Shown here one piece after another: positions 45,607-53,825 of a DNA stretch of 64,000 nt (position 1 is the stretch's first letter; every line of letters begins with the position of its first letter). The stretch is taken from contig NZ_JARJHT010000002.1 of the NCBI RefSeq assembly GCF_029269745.1, positions 744,001 through 808,000 on the forward strand. Reading direction: 5' to 3'. The stretch is from Polluticoccus soli (GTDB taxonomy: Bacteria; Bacteroidota; Bacteroidia; Chitinophagales; Chitinophagaceae). The notes under the pieces were generated by a model. It saw only the letters and a list, made by a program, of their open reading frames with translations. It was not told the DNA's origin and made no database searches. A program made the translations under genes and the position numbers.

Positions 45607-47106
45607 TCAGACAATGCCGGGTGGCCCTTTAAACCTGGTCCTGACGAGTGGGATACCTGGCTGGCGTTTGGCGTAGTTTGGGTCGTCGGGGTGATAGAGC
45701 CAGCTGGTTTCCTGTTCTATTTGTGCTTTGGTTTCTGGTGGTGCGTTGCGGTGTTTAGCAAATTTCCGCAGGTCGTTGAGTTGCTTGTAGGTGGTGCTGC
45801 ACTGGTTCTTCAGGTAGTAGTCGTATTCGTCTTGCAGGAGCTCGTTTAGGGGTGTGTAGCCTTGCTTTAGGAGTTGGAGATGTGTGGGTTTGGGTGGTGG
45901 TTCTCGCTCCGGTTGGGCTTTTTCTCTTTGCGAGTGGACATCCCCCCGGCTTTTATCTTGCGTCGCAGTTTGGCAAGCCGCGCCCCCTTGTAAGGGGGCT
46001 GTTGTTGTCGTTTGTTGTCGGTTTGACCCCTCCCGGCCTCCCCTCGCCGCTAGCGCTGATTTTGATGGCGCGGCTAAGGGGAGGTGACTATCGATTGGGC
46101 TTTCGTTTTGTGTTATTGCGTCTTTCGATTGGACTGGATGCTGACTCCCGGGGGATTCTTCGCTGCGCTCAGAATGACAATTGCTATTTACCGGTTTTAT
46201 CAGTGCATGATTGAATGGGTGGAATTGCCAGCCGGCTGCGTGTTCGGCTTCGTAGCGGTGGCGGTGGTGGAGGAAACGGAGTCCGCACATGGTTTGGATG
46301 GCGGTAAGGGTTTCCAGTTTTGCAGGGTCGGGATTCTTGCAGTATTCCGTTACCAGTCCTTCTATGATCTTTTCATGATGCTGGTATCCGTCGTCGTCTA
46401 CGGGGCGGGCGTTGAATTCTTTTATCGCCTGCTCTTCTTCCTGTTTTAGTTGCGGCGTCATGCGGGCTGCACGTTCCGCATCTCTTTTCTCTTCGCGCTT
46501 TTTTTGCAGCGGAAGGAATTGGTGGGCTGTATGATTATTGTCTGGCTGGCAGCGCCACGTTGGACCATCGGGATCGAAATAAGCCTCCATGGTATTGCGG
46601 GTTACCGTGTTGTATTCTTCCCAGGGCAGCTTGTTCATGTATATCCTAAATCTCACCGGCTCTTTAGACTTCTCTTCTTTTTCTTTCTTCTCCCCTGCGG
46701 CTCTCCCCTTTTGGTACCACCCTTCCATCATGGCGTATTTATGTATGGCGCTCAGTATCTGCGCATGGCTGGGCGTGACGGGGTGCGTAACAAAACCATT
46801 GGTCGTGCGCCAGACCTTATCGCTTTCCAGCACGCCCTCTGCCGTAAGGGTTAGGATCTGTTTGGCGCGCTGCTGGGTGAGGTATTTGAATTTTACGCGG
46901 GTTTTCCCCTCCTCTTCTGCTTCCTGCTGCCACGCGGCTGTTTTGGCATTTACAGCGGCTGCGATCTCGGGGTTGTTTTGCAGCAGGCGGTTGGCTGCGT
47001 TCTTGAGCGATGATTCGTTGGCTTTGGGATAAGCAGCCTGATAGGCTTGGCGTTTGTCTCCCGTGCGCAAGTACTCGCGCAGGAAGGTTTCCTGGTTGGC
47101 ATTCAT
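45607..47106 (-). CDS. Terminase-small-subunit-like protein carrying in-frame dispersed repeats
   Basis: 499 residues. The first 60 or so (NANQETFLREYLRTGDKRQAY, then AANRLLQNNPEIAAAV) look like the helix-turn-helix DNA-binding part of phage terminase small subunits. A charged middle follows (KKEKEEKSKEP). Residues about 309-375 are not protein-like: they include CHSERSEES, LAAPSKSALAARGG and TAPLQGGAACQ, which are translations of dispersed genomic repeats. The frame continues to LYHPDDPNYAKRQPGIP. No other phage gene is near. It may be a domesticated or decaying mobile gene; function unknown. Confidence 0.55.
   Translation of the reverse strand: MNANQETFLREYLRTGDKRQAYQAAYPKANESSLKNAANRLLQNNPEIAAAVNAKTAAWQQEAEEEGKTRVKFKYLTQQRAKQILTLTAEGVLESDKVWRTTNGFVTHPVTPSHAQILSAIHKYAMMEGWYQKGRAAGEKKEKEEKSKEPVRFRIYMNKLPWEEYNTVTRNTMEAYFDPDGPTWRCQPDNNHTAHQFLPLQKKREEKRDAERAARMTPQLKQEEEQAIKEFNARPVDDDGYQHHEKIIEGLVTEYCKNPDPAKLETLTAIQTMCGLRFLHHRHRYEAEHAAGWQFHPFNHALIKPVNSNCHSERSEESPGSQHPVQSKDAITQNESPIDSHLPLAAPSKSALAARGGREGSNRQQTTTTAPLQGGAACQTATQDKSRGDVHSQREKAQPEREPPPKPTHLQLLKQGYTPLNELLQDEYDYYLKNQCSTTYKQLNDLRKFAKHRNAPPETKAQIEQETSWLYHPDDPNYAKRQPGIPLVRTRFKGPPGIV
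45982..45999. repeat. GC-rich hairpin repeat inside the terminase-like gene
   Basis: GCCCCCTT (45982-45989) and AAGGGGGC (45992-45999) are perfect complements with a 2-base loop. It is part of the repeat-derived segment. Confidence 0.7.
46037..46084. repeat. 48-bp inverted-repeat element inside the terminase-like gene
   Basis: CCTCCCCT (46037-46044) and AGGGGAGG (46077-46084) are perfect end repeats; inner GC-rich bases (CGCCGC and GGCGCGG) pair partly. On the minus strand it reads in frame as the LAAPSKSALAARGG segment. Confidence 0.65.
46152..46180 (-). repeat. CHSERSEES-type dispersed repeat
   Basis: On the minus strand this 29-bp stretch reads as the widely seen repeat whose translation is CHSERSEES, with GAGCGCAGCGAAGAATC at its core. 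It is in frame with the surrounding gene. Confidence 0.7.
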
Positions 47107-47183
47107 GATAGGGTGATTTTATCGGTTATTTGTTCATAACACAAATATACGAAAAATAAGTAAATAAAAACGAAACAACATCT

Positions 47184-47328
47184 CCCCTCCTCAGCTTGAG
47201 GAGGGGCCGGGGGTGGTTGATGAGGATTTGTAGCACAGCTAAATCGTAGCCAAGTGCAAGACATGAGGCCTCACCACTTTCTTCAGCTTTTTAACCACCC
47301 CTGCACCCCTCCTTAAAACAAGGAGGGG
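47184..47328. repeat. Nested inverted-repeat unit 1 (145 bp)
   Basis: The left end is a hairpin (CCCCTCCTCA 47184-47193, TGAGGAGGGG 47197-47206), the right end another (CCCCTCCTT 47306-47314, AAGGAGGGG 47320-47328). Inside them GGGGTGGTT (47210-47218) and AACCACCCC (47293-47301) form a perfect 9-bp inverted repeat around a core of about 74 bp. The whole can fold into a long stem with hairpin arms. No coding frame spans it. Confidence 0.8.
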
Positions 47329-47341
47329 AAAAAGAAGGAAG

Positions 47342-47486
47342 CCCCCTCCTCAACTTGAGGAGGGCCGGGGGTGGTTGATGAGGATTTGTAACACAGCTAA
47401 ATCGTAGCTAAGTGCAAAACATGAGACCTCACTACTCTCCTCAGCTTTTCAACCACCCCTGCACCCCTCCTTAAAACAAGGAGGGG
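47342..47486. repeat. Nested inverted-repeat unit 2, near-identical to unit 1
   Basis: Same plan and length as unit 1, starting 13 bp after it. Left hairpin CCCTCCTCAA (47344-47353) and TTGAGGAGGG (47355-47364); inner GGGGTGGTT (47368-47376) and AACCACCCC (47451-47459); right hairpin CCCCTCCTT (47464-47472) and AAGGAGGGG (47478-47486). Differences from unit 1 are scattered single bases. The DUF559 gene begins 29 bp later. Confidence 0.8.
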
Positions 47487-47515
47487 AAGGAAATTATTTA
47501 TTAATTTCAGGTACC

Positions 47516-47875
47516 ATGCAACTCCACAATAGATCCGATCTAAAAGCTCTAAGGAAAAACCTGAGAAATAATGCTACTCAGGGCGAAAAGGAATTATGGA
47601 AATTGCTGAGAGGCTCCGGGCTTGAGGGAAAGAAATTCAGACGACAACATAGCGTGGGTGGATATATACTCGACTTCTATTGTCCCTCGGAGAGACTTTG
47701 TATTGAACTGGATGGTGAAGCCCATTTCACGGAGGAAGGAAGAACGCACGACGAAAAGCGAACAAAATTTCTTGAGGAAAATTTTATAACGGTACTGCGC
47801 TTTGAAAGTGGGTTGGTGATGCAGTTTCCAGAAGAAGTGTTGGCAACCATTAAGGCGATTTTTCGGGCTAAATAG
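47516..47875 (+). CDS. DUF559 endonuclease-like protein
   Basis: 119 residues, one domain of the Vsr/restriction-endonuclease fold. It opens with LRKNLRNNATQGEKELWKLLR, as DUF559 proteins do. The metal-binding core is GGYILDFYCPSERLCIELDGEAH (about 48-70; Asp, then Glu-x-Asp-Gly), and the end (FITVLRFESGLVM) supplies the last strand. Members are predicted nucleases, often repeated in Bacteroidota genomes and found with GC-rich repeats. It lies directly after two such units and may depend on them or mobilise them. Catalytic residues look intact. Confidence 0.85.
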   Translation: MQLHNRSDLKALRKNLRNNATQGEKELWKLLRGSGLEGKKFRRQHSVGGYILDFYCPSERLCIELDGEAHFTEEGRTHDEKRTKFLEENFITVLRFESGLVMQFPEEVLATIKAIFRAK

Positions 47876-47914
47876 TATTAACCTTTAGAAACCAATTCAC
47901 TCGTTACCCCAGGC

Positions 47915-47947
47915 TTGCAACTCGAGATACCAGATCGTAAATTTACG
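47915..47947 (+). promoter_or_regulatory. Probable promoter with a 12-bp palindrome
   Basis: TTG (47915-47917), a 20-bp spacer, then TAAATTTA (47938-47945). The -7 element lies within the perfect palindrome CGTAAATTTACG (47936-47947). The ATG at 47971 follows by 23 bp. Confidence 0.35.
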
Positions 47948-47970
47948 CAAGCGTTTACTACAGCCAATCT

Positions 47971-48729
47971 ATGAAAAATCTGCTTGCCACATTCTTCCTG
48001 TCTCTGTCTTTCATTTCCGTCTTCGGTCAGGAAATGGAGAATGAAAGTAAAACGTCGGTTTCCCGTTTTATTGACTATGTTAAGCATGAAAAAAAGGATG
48101 AAATAGCTAAACTTGTCGAGTTCCCGTTTGAAAGGCAATATCCTCTTCCCTCAATAAAGAACCGAAATGAGTTTCTGATCAGATATAATGAAGTATTTGA
48201 TGATCGCCTTATTAAAATGATAATAAATTCTAAACCAGATAAGGATTGGTCAGCAGTCGGGTGGCGAGGAATCATGTTTTTGGATGGTGACATTTGGCTT
48301 GACTACGATGGTAGGCTGCTGGCTGTAAATTATCAATCAGAAATAGAAACAAAAAGAAGAAGTGACCTGATCGAACAAGAGAGAAGCAAATTGCACGAAT
48401 CGATCAAGGCATTTGATAGGCCACTACACATCCTTGAAACGAAAAAATACAGGATCAGAATAGATGACCTAGGCGAGAACAACTTTCGATACGCTTCCTG
48501 GACCCTGCCAGCACCTATGAGTGAGCAACCAGATATTGTTATTGAAAATGGAGAAATTGAATTTGATGGAACCGGTGGCAATCACAGTTTTATTTTCAAA
48601 AACAAAGAATACGTCTACGAATGCAGTATTATAGTAATGGGAGAAGATAATGCACCACCTGCATTGTTGACACTGCATAAAGGAGAAAAGATGATATTAA
48701 ATCAGCCGGCAGTAATAATAAAAAAGTGA
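47971..48729 (+). CDS. Secreted protein of unknown function
   Basis: 252 residues with signal peptide (LLATFFLSLSFISVFGQ). The N-terminal half contains a segment like SnoaL/NTF2 relatives (VSRFIDYVKHEKKDEIAKLVEFPF, then NEFLIRYNEVFDDRLIKMI), where a charged helix precedes a beta sheet; the C-terminal half is beta-rich (YRIRIDDLGENNFRYASWTL). The gene is visibly more AT-rich than its neighbours, which may mark recent acquisition. No family recognised with confidence. Confidence 0.6.
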   Translation: MKNLLATFFLSLSFISVFGQEMENESKTSVSRFIDYVKHEKKDEIAKLVEFPFERQYPLPSIKNRNEFLIRYNEVFDDRLIKMIINSKPDKDWSAVGWRGIMFLDGDIWLDYDGRLLAVNYQSEIETKRRSDLIEQERSKLHESIKAFDRPLHILETKKYRIRIDDLGENNFRYASWTLPAPMSEQPDIVIENGEIEFDGTGGNHSFIFKNKEYVYECSIIVMGEDNAPPALLTLHKGEKMILNQPAVIIKK

Positions 48730-48788
48730 TTCCTATTCAACTCCACTTCATTCTTGCACCTCCACCCCATCCACCCTATCTTTAAACC

Positions 48789-49322
48789 ATGCGCTACCCT
48801 GGCTTTATAGACTATGCACCACTAACCGATAAGGACATGGAGGTGCTGCAGCGGGTACGTGCGCAGCGATGGCGCACTAATGTGAAGCGGTTGCAGATCA
48901 CGTACCTGGTACCGTTGGCGCTGTACGGGGGCTTGCTACTGCTGATATTTCTGACTACGGGCTGGCCGCATCATCTGCACGAGGTACTGACCTATTCCGT
49001 TTTTCTCATTCCCGGTTATTTGCTGATAACGCTGGCAAACCTGTACCTGCTGGCCATGACCATGTGGCCTATCAATAAAGACATACGCGGCGGACAAAAA
49101 GCGCGTATCGTTTTTGACCCAGAGCCGTACGTGGTAGAAGCCGAGAACGTTAGCTTTTACGCCAAAACAGGCCTGCCCGATCTTCCTTTTGTAGAAGTAG
49201 GCCTGGATGTCTACCAATACCTTGATATTATCAACGAAATGGTGCTGGAGCTCAGTCCCAATACCAGGATAGTGTTGGGCATCAAGACCATGGAGCAGGC
49301 CGGGATGACACGGCTTAGTTGA
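48789..49322 (+). CDS. Two-helix membrane protein, unknown
   Basis: 177 residues. Two membrane segments (about 38-57 and 66-92) are joined by a short polar loop (TTGWPHHLHE). A soluble N-terminus contains MEVLQRVRAQRWRTN. A C-terminal soluble domain (about 100-177) has strands KARIVFDPEPYVVEAENVSFY and ends in a helix with LGIKTMEQAGM. No family recognised. Single gene. Confidence 0.55.
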   Translation: MRYPGFIDYAPLTDKDMEVLQRVRAQRWRTNVKRLQITYLVPLALYGGLLLLIFLTTGWPHHLHEVLTYSVFLIPGYLLITLANLYLLAMTMWPINKDIRGGQKARIVFDPEPYVVEAENVSFYAKTGLPDLPFVEVGLDVYQYLDIINEMVLELSPNTRIVLGIKTMEQAGMTRLS

Positions 49323-49359
49323 CCACCGCTGTTGTCATACCATACTAATAACTGTGAAA

Positions 49360-49800
49360 TCACTGGTGCTTCTTAGCGGGCTTATTCAGCGGGATATGCA
49401 TATCCTCGCTGATGATCTCGCGGACCATGGTATCGTATTCGCCGAGAGAGATCGGCTTGTGGTAAAAATTGTTGGCGCCCAGGTTTTTGCAACGCTGCTC
49501 TTCTTCAGGGTGGCCCGATGAGGTGACCACTACTACACAGATGTCTTTGAGCTCCGGTGTTTCCCTTATCTCTTTGAGGGCTTCGTAGCCATCTTTGATG
49601 GGCATATTGAGATCGAGTAAAATAATAGACGGTAAAACCGGCGGCTCGCCGTTCTCGCCCGGCGCCAGGAGCTCAGTCATCTCCAGCCCGTTGTTCGCAA
49701 ATTCAACCTGGCAGCCCGAGCAGTTCCGCACAAACGCGTCCATCATGAACTCCTGCTCATCTCTGTCGTCCTCTACTATCAGTACTGTCATCTTACTCAT
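49360..49800 (-). CDS. Single-domain response regulator
   Basis: 146 residues, a receiver domain only. The acidic pair is in VLIVEDDRDEQ (about 10-11), the phosphorylated Asp in SIILLDLNMPIKDGY near residue 63, the conserved Ser/Thr in VVVVTSSGHPEEE, and the Lys in NFYHKPISLGEY. The 12-residue loop before the phospho-site (LAPGENGEPPVLPS) matches the Rcp1-like group that pairs with phytochrome or hybrid kinases. No kinase is next to it. A basic tail follows (LNKPAKKHQ). Confidence 0.9.
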   Translation of the reverse strand: MSKMTVLIVEDDRDEQEFMMDAFVRNCSGCQVEFANNGLEMTELLAPGENGEPPVLPSIILLDLNMPIKDGYEALKEIRETPELKDICVVVVTSSGHPEEEQRCKNLGANNFYHKPISLGEYDTMVREIISEDMHIPLNKPAKKHQ

Positions 49801-50008
49801 ATCTGATGAATTTCGGTCGTCAACTTCTTCTATAAAACTAAGCCTTTAAACGTGAATGTGCCGTTATATATAACTGCTGCTGCAATGCTATTTAAGACAG
49901 CGCGTTATGTATATCATACTCTGTTTCATATTCAGCAGTTAACATGATAGCGTGTAAAACTAACCCAGAGATAACCCATACTGGAATAGTTTTGCTGCAC
50001 TGTAGCGC

Positions 50009-50971
50009 ATGGAGATCATATTGCTTGTGCTTGGCGGCCTCGGTTTGTTCCTGTTCGCTGTCAACATGCTGTCTACCACACTCAACGATCTGCTGGGCGA
50101 TAAGGCGAGGCACGTCATCAGGAAATACGTCTCCAATATCCTTTCCTCCATTCTCACAGGTCTTATTGTCACCATCATACTCGATTCATCATCAGCAGTT
50201 ATCATCCTCACCATCGTGCTTGTCAACGCACGGGTGCTGACCTTTCACCATGCTATGGGTATCGTGATGGGCGCCAATATCGGTACTACCTTCTCCTCTC
50301 AGCTCATAGCGCTGGATATTGGTAAATATTCACCCATCGCCATCGTAGCAGGTGTTATCATGAGCCTGTTCAGCCGCAGCGACAGGCTTTCGAAAACAGC
50401 AAGGGCGCTTATCTATTTCGGCATACTGTTCTTTGGCTTGTATACCATGGAGCGCTCAGTAGAACCGCTGCGTGATGACGGAACTTTTATACAATGGATG
50501 CACCGATTGAACAACCCACTGAAAGGCGCAGGCGCGGGTGCATTAGTTACACTCATCATCCAATCATCGAGCGCTACGGTAGGTATCGTCATAACACTGG
50601 CCAAGAAAGGATTGATAGAACTGCCGGGCGCGCTGGCAGTAATGCTGGGTGCAGAGCTGGGCACTTGCTCAGATACGTTGATAGCAACCATCCGTTCCAA
50701 CAGGCAGGCGATAAAGACGGGTTTGTTTCACCTTGGTTTTAACCTGGTGAGTATCATACTCGGGCTTATCTTCTTTCAGCCGTTCGTACATTTTATCTAT
50801 TTTCTTTCGGGGCGAGCCAGCCTGGCGCAACAGGTAGCAACGGGCCATATCATGTTCAATGTACTGGGTGTTATCCTGTTCCTGCCTTTTGTAAAACTCA
50901 TAGCGCGGCTCCTGGATTGGATGGTACCTGATAAACCCGAAGCGTCCATGCGATCGCCGGTGACGGGTTGA
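50009..50971 (+). CDS. Na+/phosphate cotransporter-type membrane protein
   Basis: 320 residues, all membrane, with two inverted repeats. The paired motifs ILDSSSAVIILTI (about 62) and IIQSSSATVGIVI (about 190) are the QSSSAT signatures of the NptA/SLC34 family, and GANIGTT follows the first. The PhoU-like C-terminal domain found in many bacterial members is absent. It should import phosphate with sodium. An exact TAnnTTTG -7 element (TAGTTTTG, 49987-49994) lies 15 bp before the start. Confidence 0.88.
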   Translation: MEIILLVLGGLGLFLFAVNMLSTTLNDLLGDKARHVIRKYVSNILSSILTGLIVTIILDSSSAVIILTIVLVNARVLTFHHAMGIVMGANIGTTFSSQLIALDIGKYSPIAIVAGVIMSLFSRSDRLSKTARALIYFGILFFGLYTMERSVEPLRDDGTFIQWMHRLNNPLKGAGAGALVTLIIQSSSATVGIVITLAKKGLIELPGALAVMLGAELGTCSDTLIATIRSNRQAIKTGLFHLGFNLVSIILGLIFFQPFVHFIYFLSGRASLAQQVATGHIMFNVLGVILFLPFVKLIARLLDWMVPDKPEASMRSPVTG

Positions 50972-51031
50972 ATGTTTTTTTCTTGTGCTCGTTTTTCGTT
51001 TCCGCTTAACTTAGCCTGATAAGAGATTGCT

Positions 51032-51802
51032 ATGAAGATCGCCACATACAACGTGAATGGAGTGAACGGACGCCTGCCGGTATTGCTGCGCTGGCTGGAA
51101 GAAGCTGCACCTGATATAGTTTGCCTGCAGGAACTGAAAGCGCCGCAGGAGAAATTTCCCGAGAAGGAGATCCGCGACCTTGGGTACACACCCATCTGGC
51201 ACGGACAGAAAAGCTGGAATGGCGTAGCGATCTTATCAAAGTCGGGCGATATAATGGAAATGAGGCGTGTGCTGCCCGGCGATCCGCAGGATGAACACAG
51301 CAGGTATATAGAGGCAAAGGTGGATGGTATCATAGTGGGTTGCTTATACCTGCCCAACGGCAACCCTGCACCGGGACCAAAGTTTGAATACAAGCTCAAC
51401 TGGTTTGAACGTTTCATAACACATGCTGCAGAGCTTTGGACACTGGACATTCCTGTAGTGCTGACAGGTGACTACAACGTGATGCCCACCGAGATAGACG
51501 TATACAAACCTGAGCGCTGGGTGAATGATGCACTCTTCAGGCCCGAGATAAGAGCTGCGTTTCAAAAGCTATTAGACCAGGGGTGGACCGATGCGCTGCG
51601 CAAGCTGCACCCCGGCGAAGTGATCTATACATTCTGGGATTACTTCCGCAATGCATACGAGCGCAATGCAGGATTGCGCATCGATCACTTCCTGCTTAGC
51701 AAGCATGTAGACAAGCGACTAAAGGCTGCCGGTGTTGACCACCATGTTCGCGGCTGGGAAAAGAGCAGCGACCACGCGCCGGTATGGATAGAGCTGAAGT
51801 AA
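51032..51802 (+). CDS. xth: Exodeoxyribonuclease III
   Basis: 256 residues. It starts MKIATYNVNGVNGR, the standard opening. Active-site parts are the Glu in DIVCLQELKAPQ (about 37), GDYNVMPTEIDVY (Asp and Asn near 150), the Asp in GLRIDHFLLS, and the closing SSDHAPVWIELK (Asp-His). It acts as AP endonuclease and 3'-exonuclease in base-excision repair. Single gene, 60 bp after the transporter. Confidence 0.96.
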   Translation: MKIATYNVNGVNGRLPVLLRWLEEAAPDIVCLQELKAPQEKFPEKEIRDLGYTPIWHGQKSWNGVAILSKSGDIMEMRRVLPGDPQDEHSRYIEAKVDGIIVGCLYLPNGNPAPGPKFEYKLNWFERFITHAAELWTLDIPVVLTGDYNVMPTEIDVYKPERWVNDALFRPEIRAAFQKLLDQGWTDALRKLHPGEVIYTFWDYFRNAYERNAGLRIDHFLLSKHVDKRLKAAGVDHHVRGWEKSSDHAPVWIELK

Positions 51803-51868
51803 AAGCATTAGCATTTTTCAAACACATATAATTTTAACTTAAATCATAAGAGATTCATATTGTTTCCA

Positions 51869-51905
51869 TTATTGCCCAAAAAGGGCAATAAATTGCCTAT
51901 CTTTG
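51869..51905 (+). promoter_or_regulatory. L,D-transpeptidase promoter with a 9-bp palindrome
   Basis: TTATTGCCC (51869-51877) and GGGCAATAA (51883-51891) are perfect complements around AAAAA, and TATCTTTG (51898-51905) is an exact -7 element six bases later. The palindrome spans the -33 region, so a repressor could block it. No T-run follows, so it is not a terminator for xth. Confidence 0.5.
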
Positions 51906-51933
51906 CGTAGCATTTAACCAAAGAAGAAACACT

Positions 51934-52701
51934 ATGAATTTGAAGAAGAAGTCAATAATTGCAACATCATTTATCGCCCTAATATCAGCCTCATTTGTTT
52001 CGTTTGCCGGTGCTGAACGTCCGGTAGCAGAAAGGGTGAGCGTACCAGCAACAGCAAGTGCCAGTACCCCGGTTACAAAAGTTGCTGCAGTAGCTACTAA
52101 TACTGTATCTACAGTTGCTAACCTGTATAACGAGATGAACCTGCAGGCCGCGGGTCTGTCTAAGCAGGCGTTTGAACTGGCCGCTAAAGGTTATGAAAAG
52201 CTGAAAGGAGCACACCGCCTGGGCAATGAACGTTATTTGACGATCGTTGACTTTAGCCAGTCGTCGCGTGCCAAGCGTTTCTACCTGATTGATATGATCA
52301 GTAAGAAACTGGTAACGAATACATTTGTGGCTCACGGTAAAAATACCGGTGTAGACCAGGCGAATAGTTTCTCTAACGTACCATCATCGAACAAGAGTAG
52401 TCTTGGCTTTTATTTAACAAAAGGTACCTATAGTGGAAAACATGGTACGTCGCTGAAACTGTCGGGTATTGAAAAAGGCTTTAACGATAACGCAGAAGCC
52501 CGCGCGATCGTCGTACATGCGGCAGATTATGTAAATGCAGGTCGTGTGAACTCTGCCTATATGGGCCGCAGTCAAGGTTGCCCTGCCCTTCCGAATGATG
52601 TGGCTGCTGAAGTGATAGATAAAATCAAGAATGGCTCTGCAATGTTCCTGTACTATCCTGAGCAAGCTTACCTGAACGGTTCTCAAATGATAAACAGCTA
52701 A
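51934..52701 (+). CDS. L,D-transpeptidase-type murein enzyme (YkuD_2)
   Basis: 255 residues with signal peptide (SIIATSFIALISASFVSFAGA). An Ala/Val/Thr-rich linker (about 30-65) leads to the catalytic domain (about 90-245). Its His is in AIVVHAADYV and its Cys in GRSQGCPALPNDVA near residue 217, the HxxD and SxGC pair of this family. In the family the enzymes crosslink peptidoglycan or attach proteins to it. It has its own promoter with a palindrome and a strong terminator. Confidence 0.85.
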   Translation: MNLKKKSIIATSFIALISASFVSFAGAERPVAERVSVPATASASTPVTKVAAVATNTVSTVANLYNEMNLQAAGLSKQAFELAAKGYEKLKGAHRLGNERYLTIVDFSQSSRAKRFYLIDMISKKLVTNTFVAHGKNTGVDQANSFSNVPSSNKSSLGFYLTKGTYSGKHGTSLKLSGIEKGFNDNAEARAIVVHAADYVNAGRVNSAYMGRSQGCPALPNDVAAEVIDKIKNGSAMFLYYPEQAYLNGSQMINS

Positions 52702-52722
52702 TCAATCAATTTAGTCCAATTG

Positions 52723-52753
52723 AAAAGCCCTCCTTGCCAGGAGGGCTTTTTTT
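52723..52753 (+). terminator. Rho-independent terminator
   Basis: Stem AAAAGCCCTCCT (52723-52734) with AGGAGGGCTTTT (52739-52750), loop TGCC, then Ts. Confidence 0.9.
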
Positions 52754-52779
52754 ATTTCTCTGATCAAGCTTAAGACGTT

Positions 52780-53283
52780 TTAATTCGCTCCCACTCTTCC
52801 CGGTCGAGTTGTTTTCCATCGTTTCATACCATTGGCCTCAGCCACTGCCATCGATGGGTGGTTTTCCGTGTGAATGATTGAAATGAGCGTATCGGTCAGC
52901 CCCATTTCAAAAGCACAGTCGCGGCACTTTGAAGCGGCTTCGATAGCATATCCCTGGCGCCAGTACTGCGGCAGTATAGAGTATCCTACTTCCAGATGAG
53001 TTTGTTCATCAACCACCTGCACCAGCAGTCCGCTCTGGCCTATTAGTTCTCCTGTTTCTTTACTCACCAGTGCATTGAGTCCTCCCAGGCCATTGTCGAT
53101 ACGTGTAAACGCCCGTTCGAACCATTGGTTGCATTGATCCTCAGGCGTAGGCAAGTGATCCAATCCTACAAAGCGGGCAACACCTTGCTCTTTGAACAGG
53201 TTCAGCCAGGCATCGGCATATTTGAGATCTACACGGTTGAAAGTGAGCCGGGGAGTTTCCTGGCCATAGAGGAGGTAATTCAT
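52780..53283 (-). CDS. GNAT N-acetyltransferase, RimJ/RimL type
   Basis: 167 residues from the ATG at 53283 (MNYLLYGQET); the frame runs 13 codons further. It opens ETPRLTFNRVDLKYADAW, the RimJ/RimL-like start, and has a strand ELIGQSGLLVQ, EVGYSILPQYWRQGYAIEA (acetyl-CoA-binding loop QYWRQGYA) and a late NHPSMAVAEANGM. It acetylates an amine, often an N-terminus or small molecule; target unknown. Confidence 0.85.
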   Translation of the reverse strand: MNYLLYGQETPRLTFNRVDLKYADAWLNLFKEQGVARFVGLDHLPTPEDQCNQWFERAFTRIDNGLGGLNALVSKETGELIGQSGLLVQVVDEQTHLEVGYSILPQYWRQGYAIEAASKCRDCAFEMGLTDTLISIIHTENHPSMAVAEANGMKRWKTTRPGRVGAN

Positions 53284-53331
53284 TGAGGGGAGGTTTAGTA
53301 TGAAGGTACAAACTAATGGCAAACTACTTGT

Positions 53332-53721
53332 ATGGAGTATACCGTGAAGTTGCTCAACAAGCTAAAACAGGCTAGCCGGAAATTAAAGTCGGAGCTGCAG
53401 GTACTGGTGCTGGCTTATAAAGACAAGCGGACGCCGGTGCTTGCAAAGTTGCTGGTGGGTGTCACTGTAGGCTACCTGTTAAGCCCGATCGACCTCATTC
53501 CTGATTTCATACCCGTGCTGGGTATTTTAGACGATCTGATCATTGTGCCGGTCCTTATCCGGCTCTCCCTCCGCATGATACCGAAAGAGGTATTGGATGA
53601 AGCAAGGGCCGCTGCAAAAACAAATCCCGAAAGGCTGAAAAAAAGCAACTGGGCGTTCGCCGTTTTGATCATTGCAATATGGCTGGTTACGCTCCTCTTG
53701 TCTTACCGGGCCATCAGCTAA
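53332..53721 (+). CDS. DUF1232 (YkvA-type) membrane protein
   Basis: 129 residues. An N-terminal helix is followed by the DUF1232 core, LLVGVTVGYLLSPIDLIPDFIPVLGILDD (about 41-69), with its SPIDLIPDFIPV signature. A second membrane segment ends the protein (about 108-125). Function unknown. Confidence 0.8.
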   Translation: MEYTVKLLNKLKQASRKLKSELQVLVLAYKDKRTPVLAKLLVGVTVGYLLSPIDLIPDFIPVLGILDDLIIVPVLIRLSLRMIPKEVLDEARAAAKTNPERLKKSNWAFAVLIIAIWLVTLLLSYRAIS

Positions 53722-53825
53722 AAACCGCTGAAGTTGTTTTAATCTGTTTTTAATCTCTTTGTTTCATTTACGGTCAGTTTTTTATGATATTTCGGTAATT
53801 TACTATCAATTAAACGACACAAAAA

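Noticed and set aside
45852-46449. Plus-strand frames antisense to the terminase-like gene
   Set aside because: They are made of repeat sequence and antisense codons, with no signal or domain.
47184-47486. CRISPR array
   Set aside because: There are only two units, each 145 bp with internal inverted repeats, and no spacers or cas genes.
45607-47875. Prophage or complete integrative element
   Set aside because: One terminase-like N-terminus and a small nuclease are not enough; no integrase, tRNA site, portal or capsid gene is seen.
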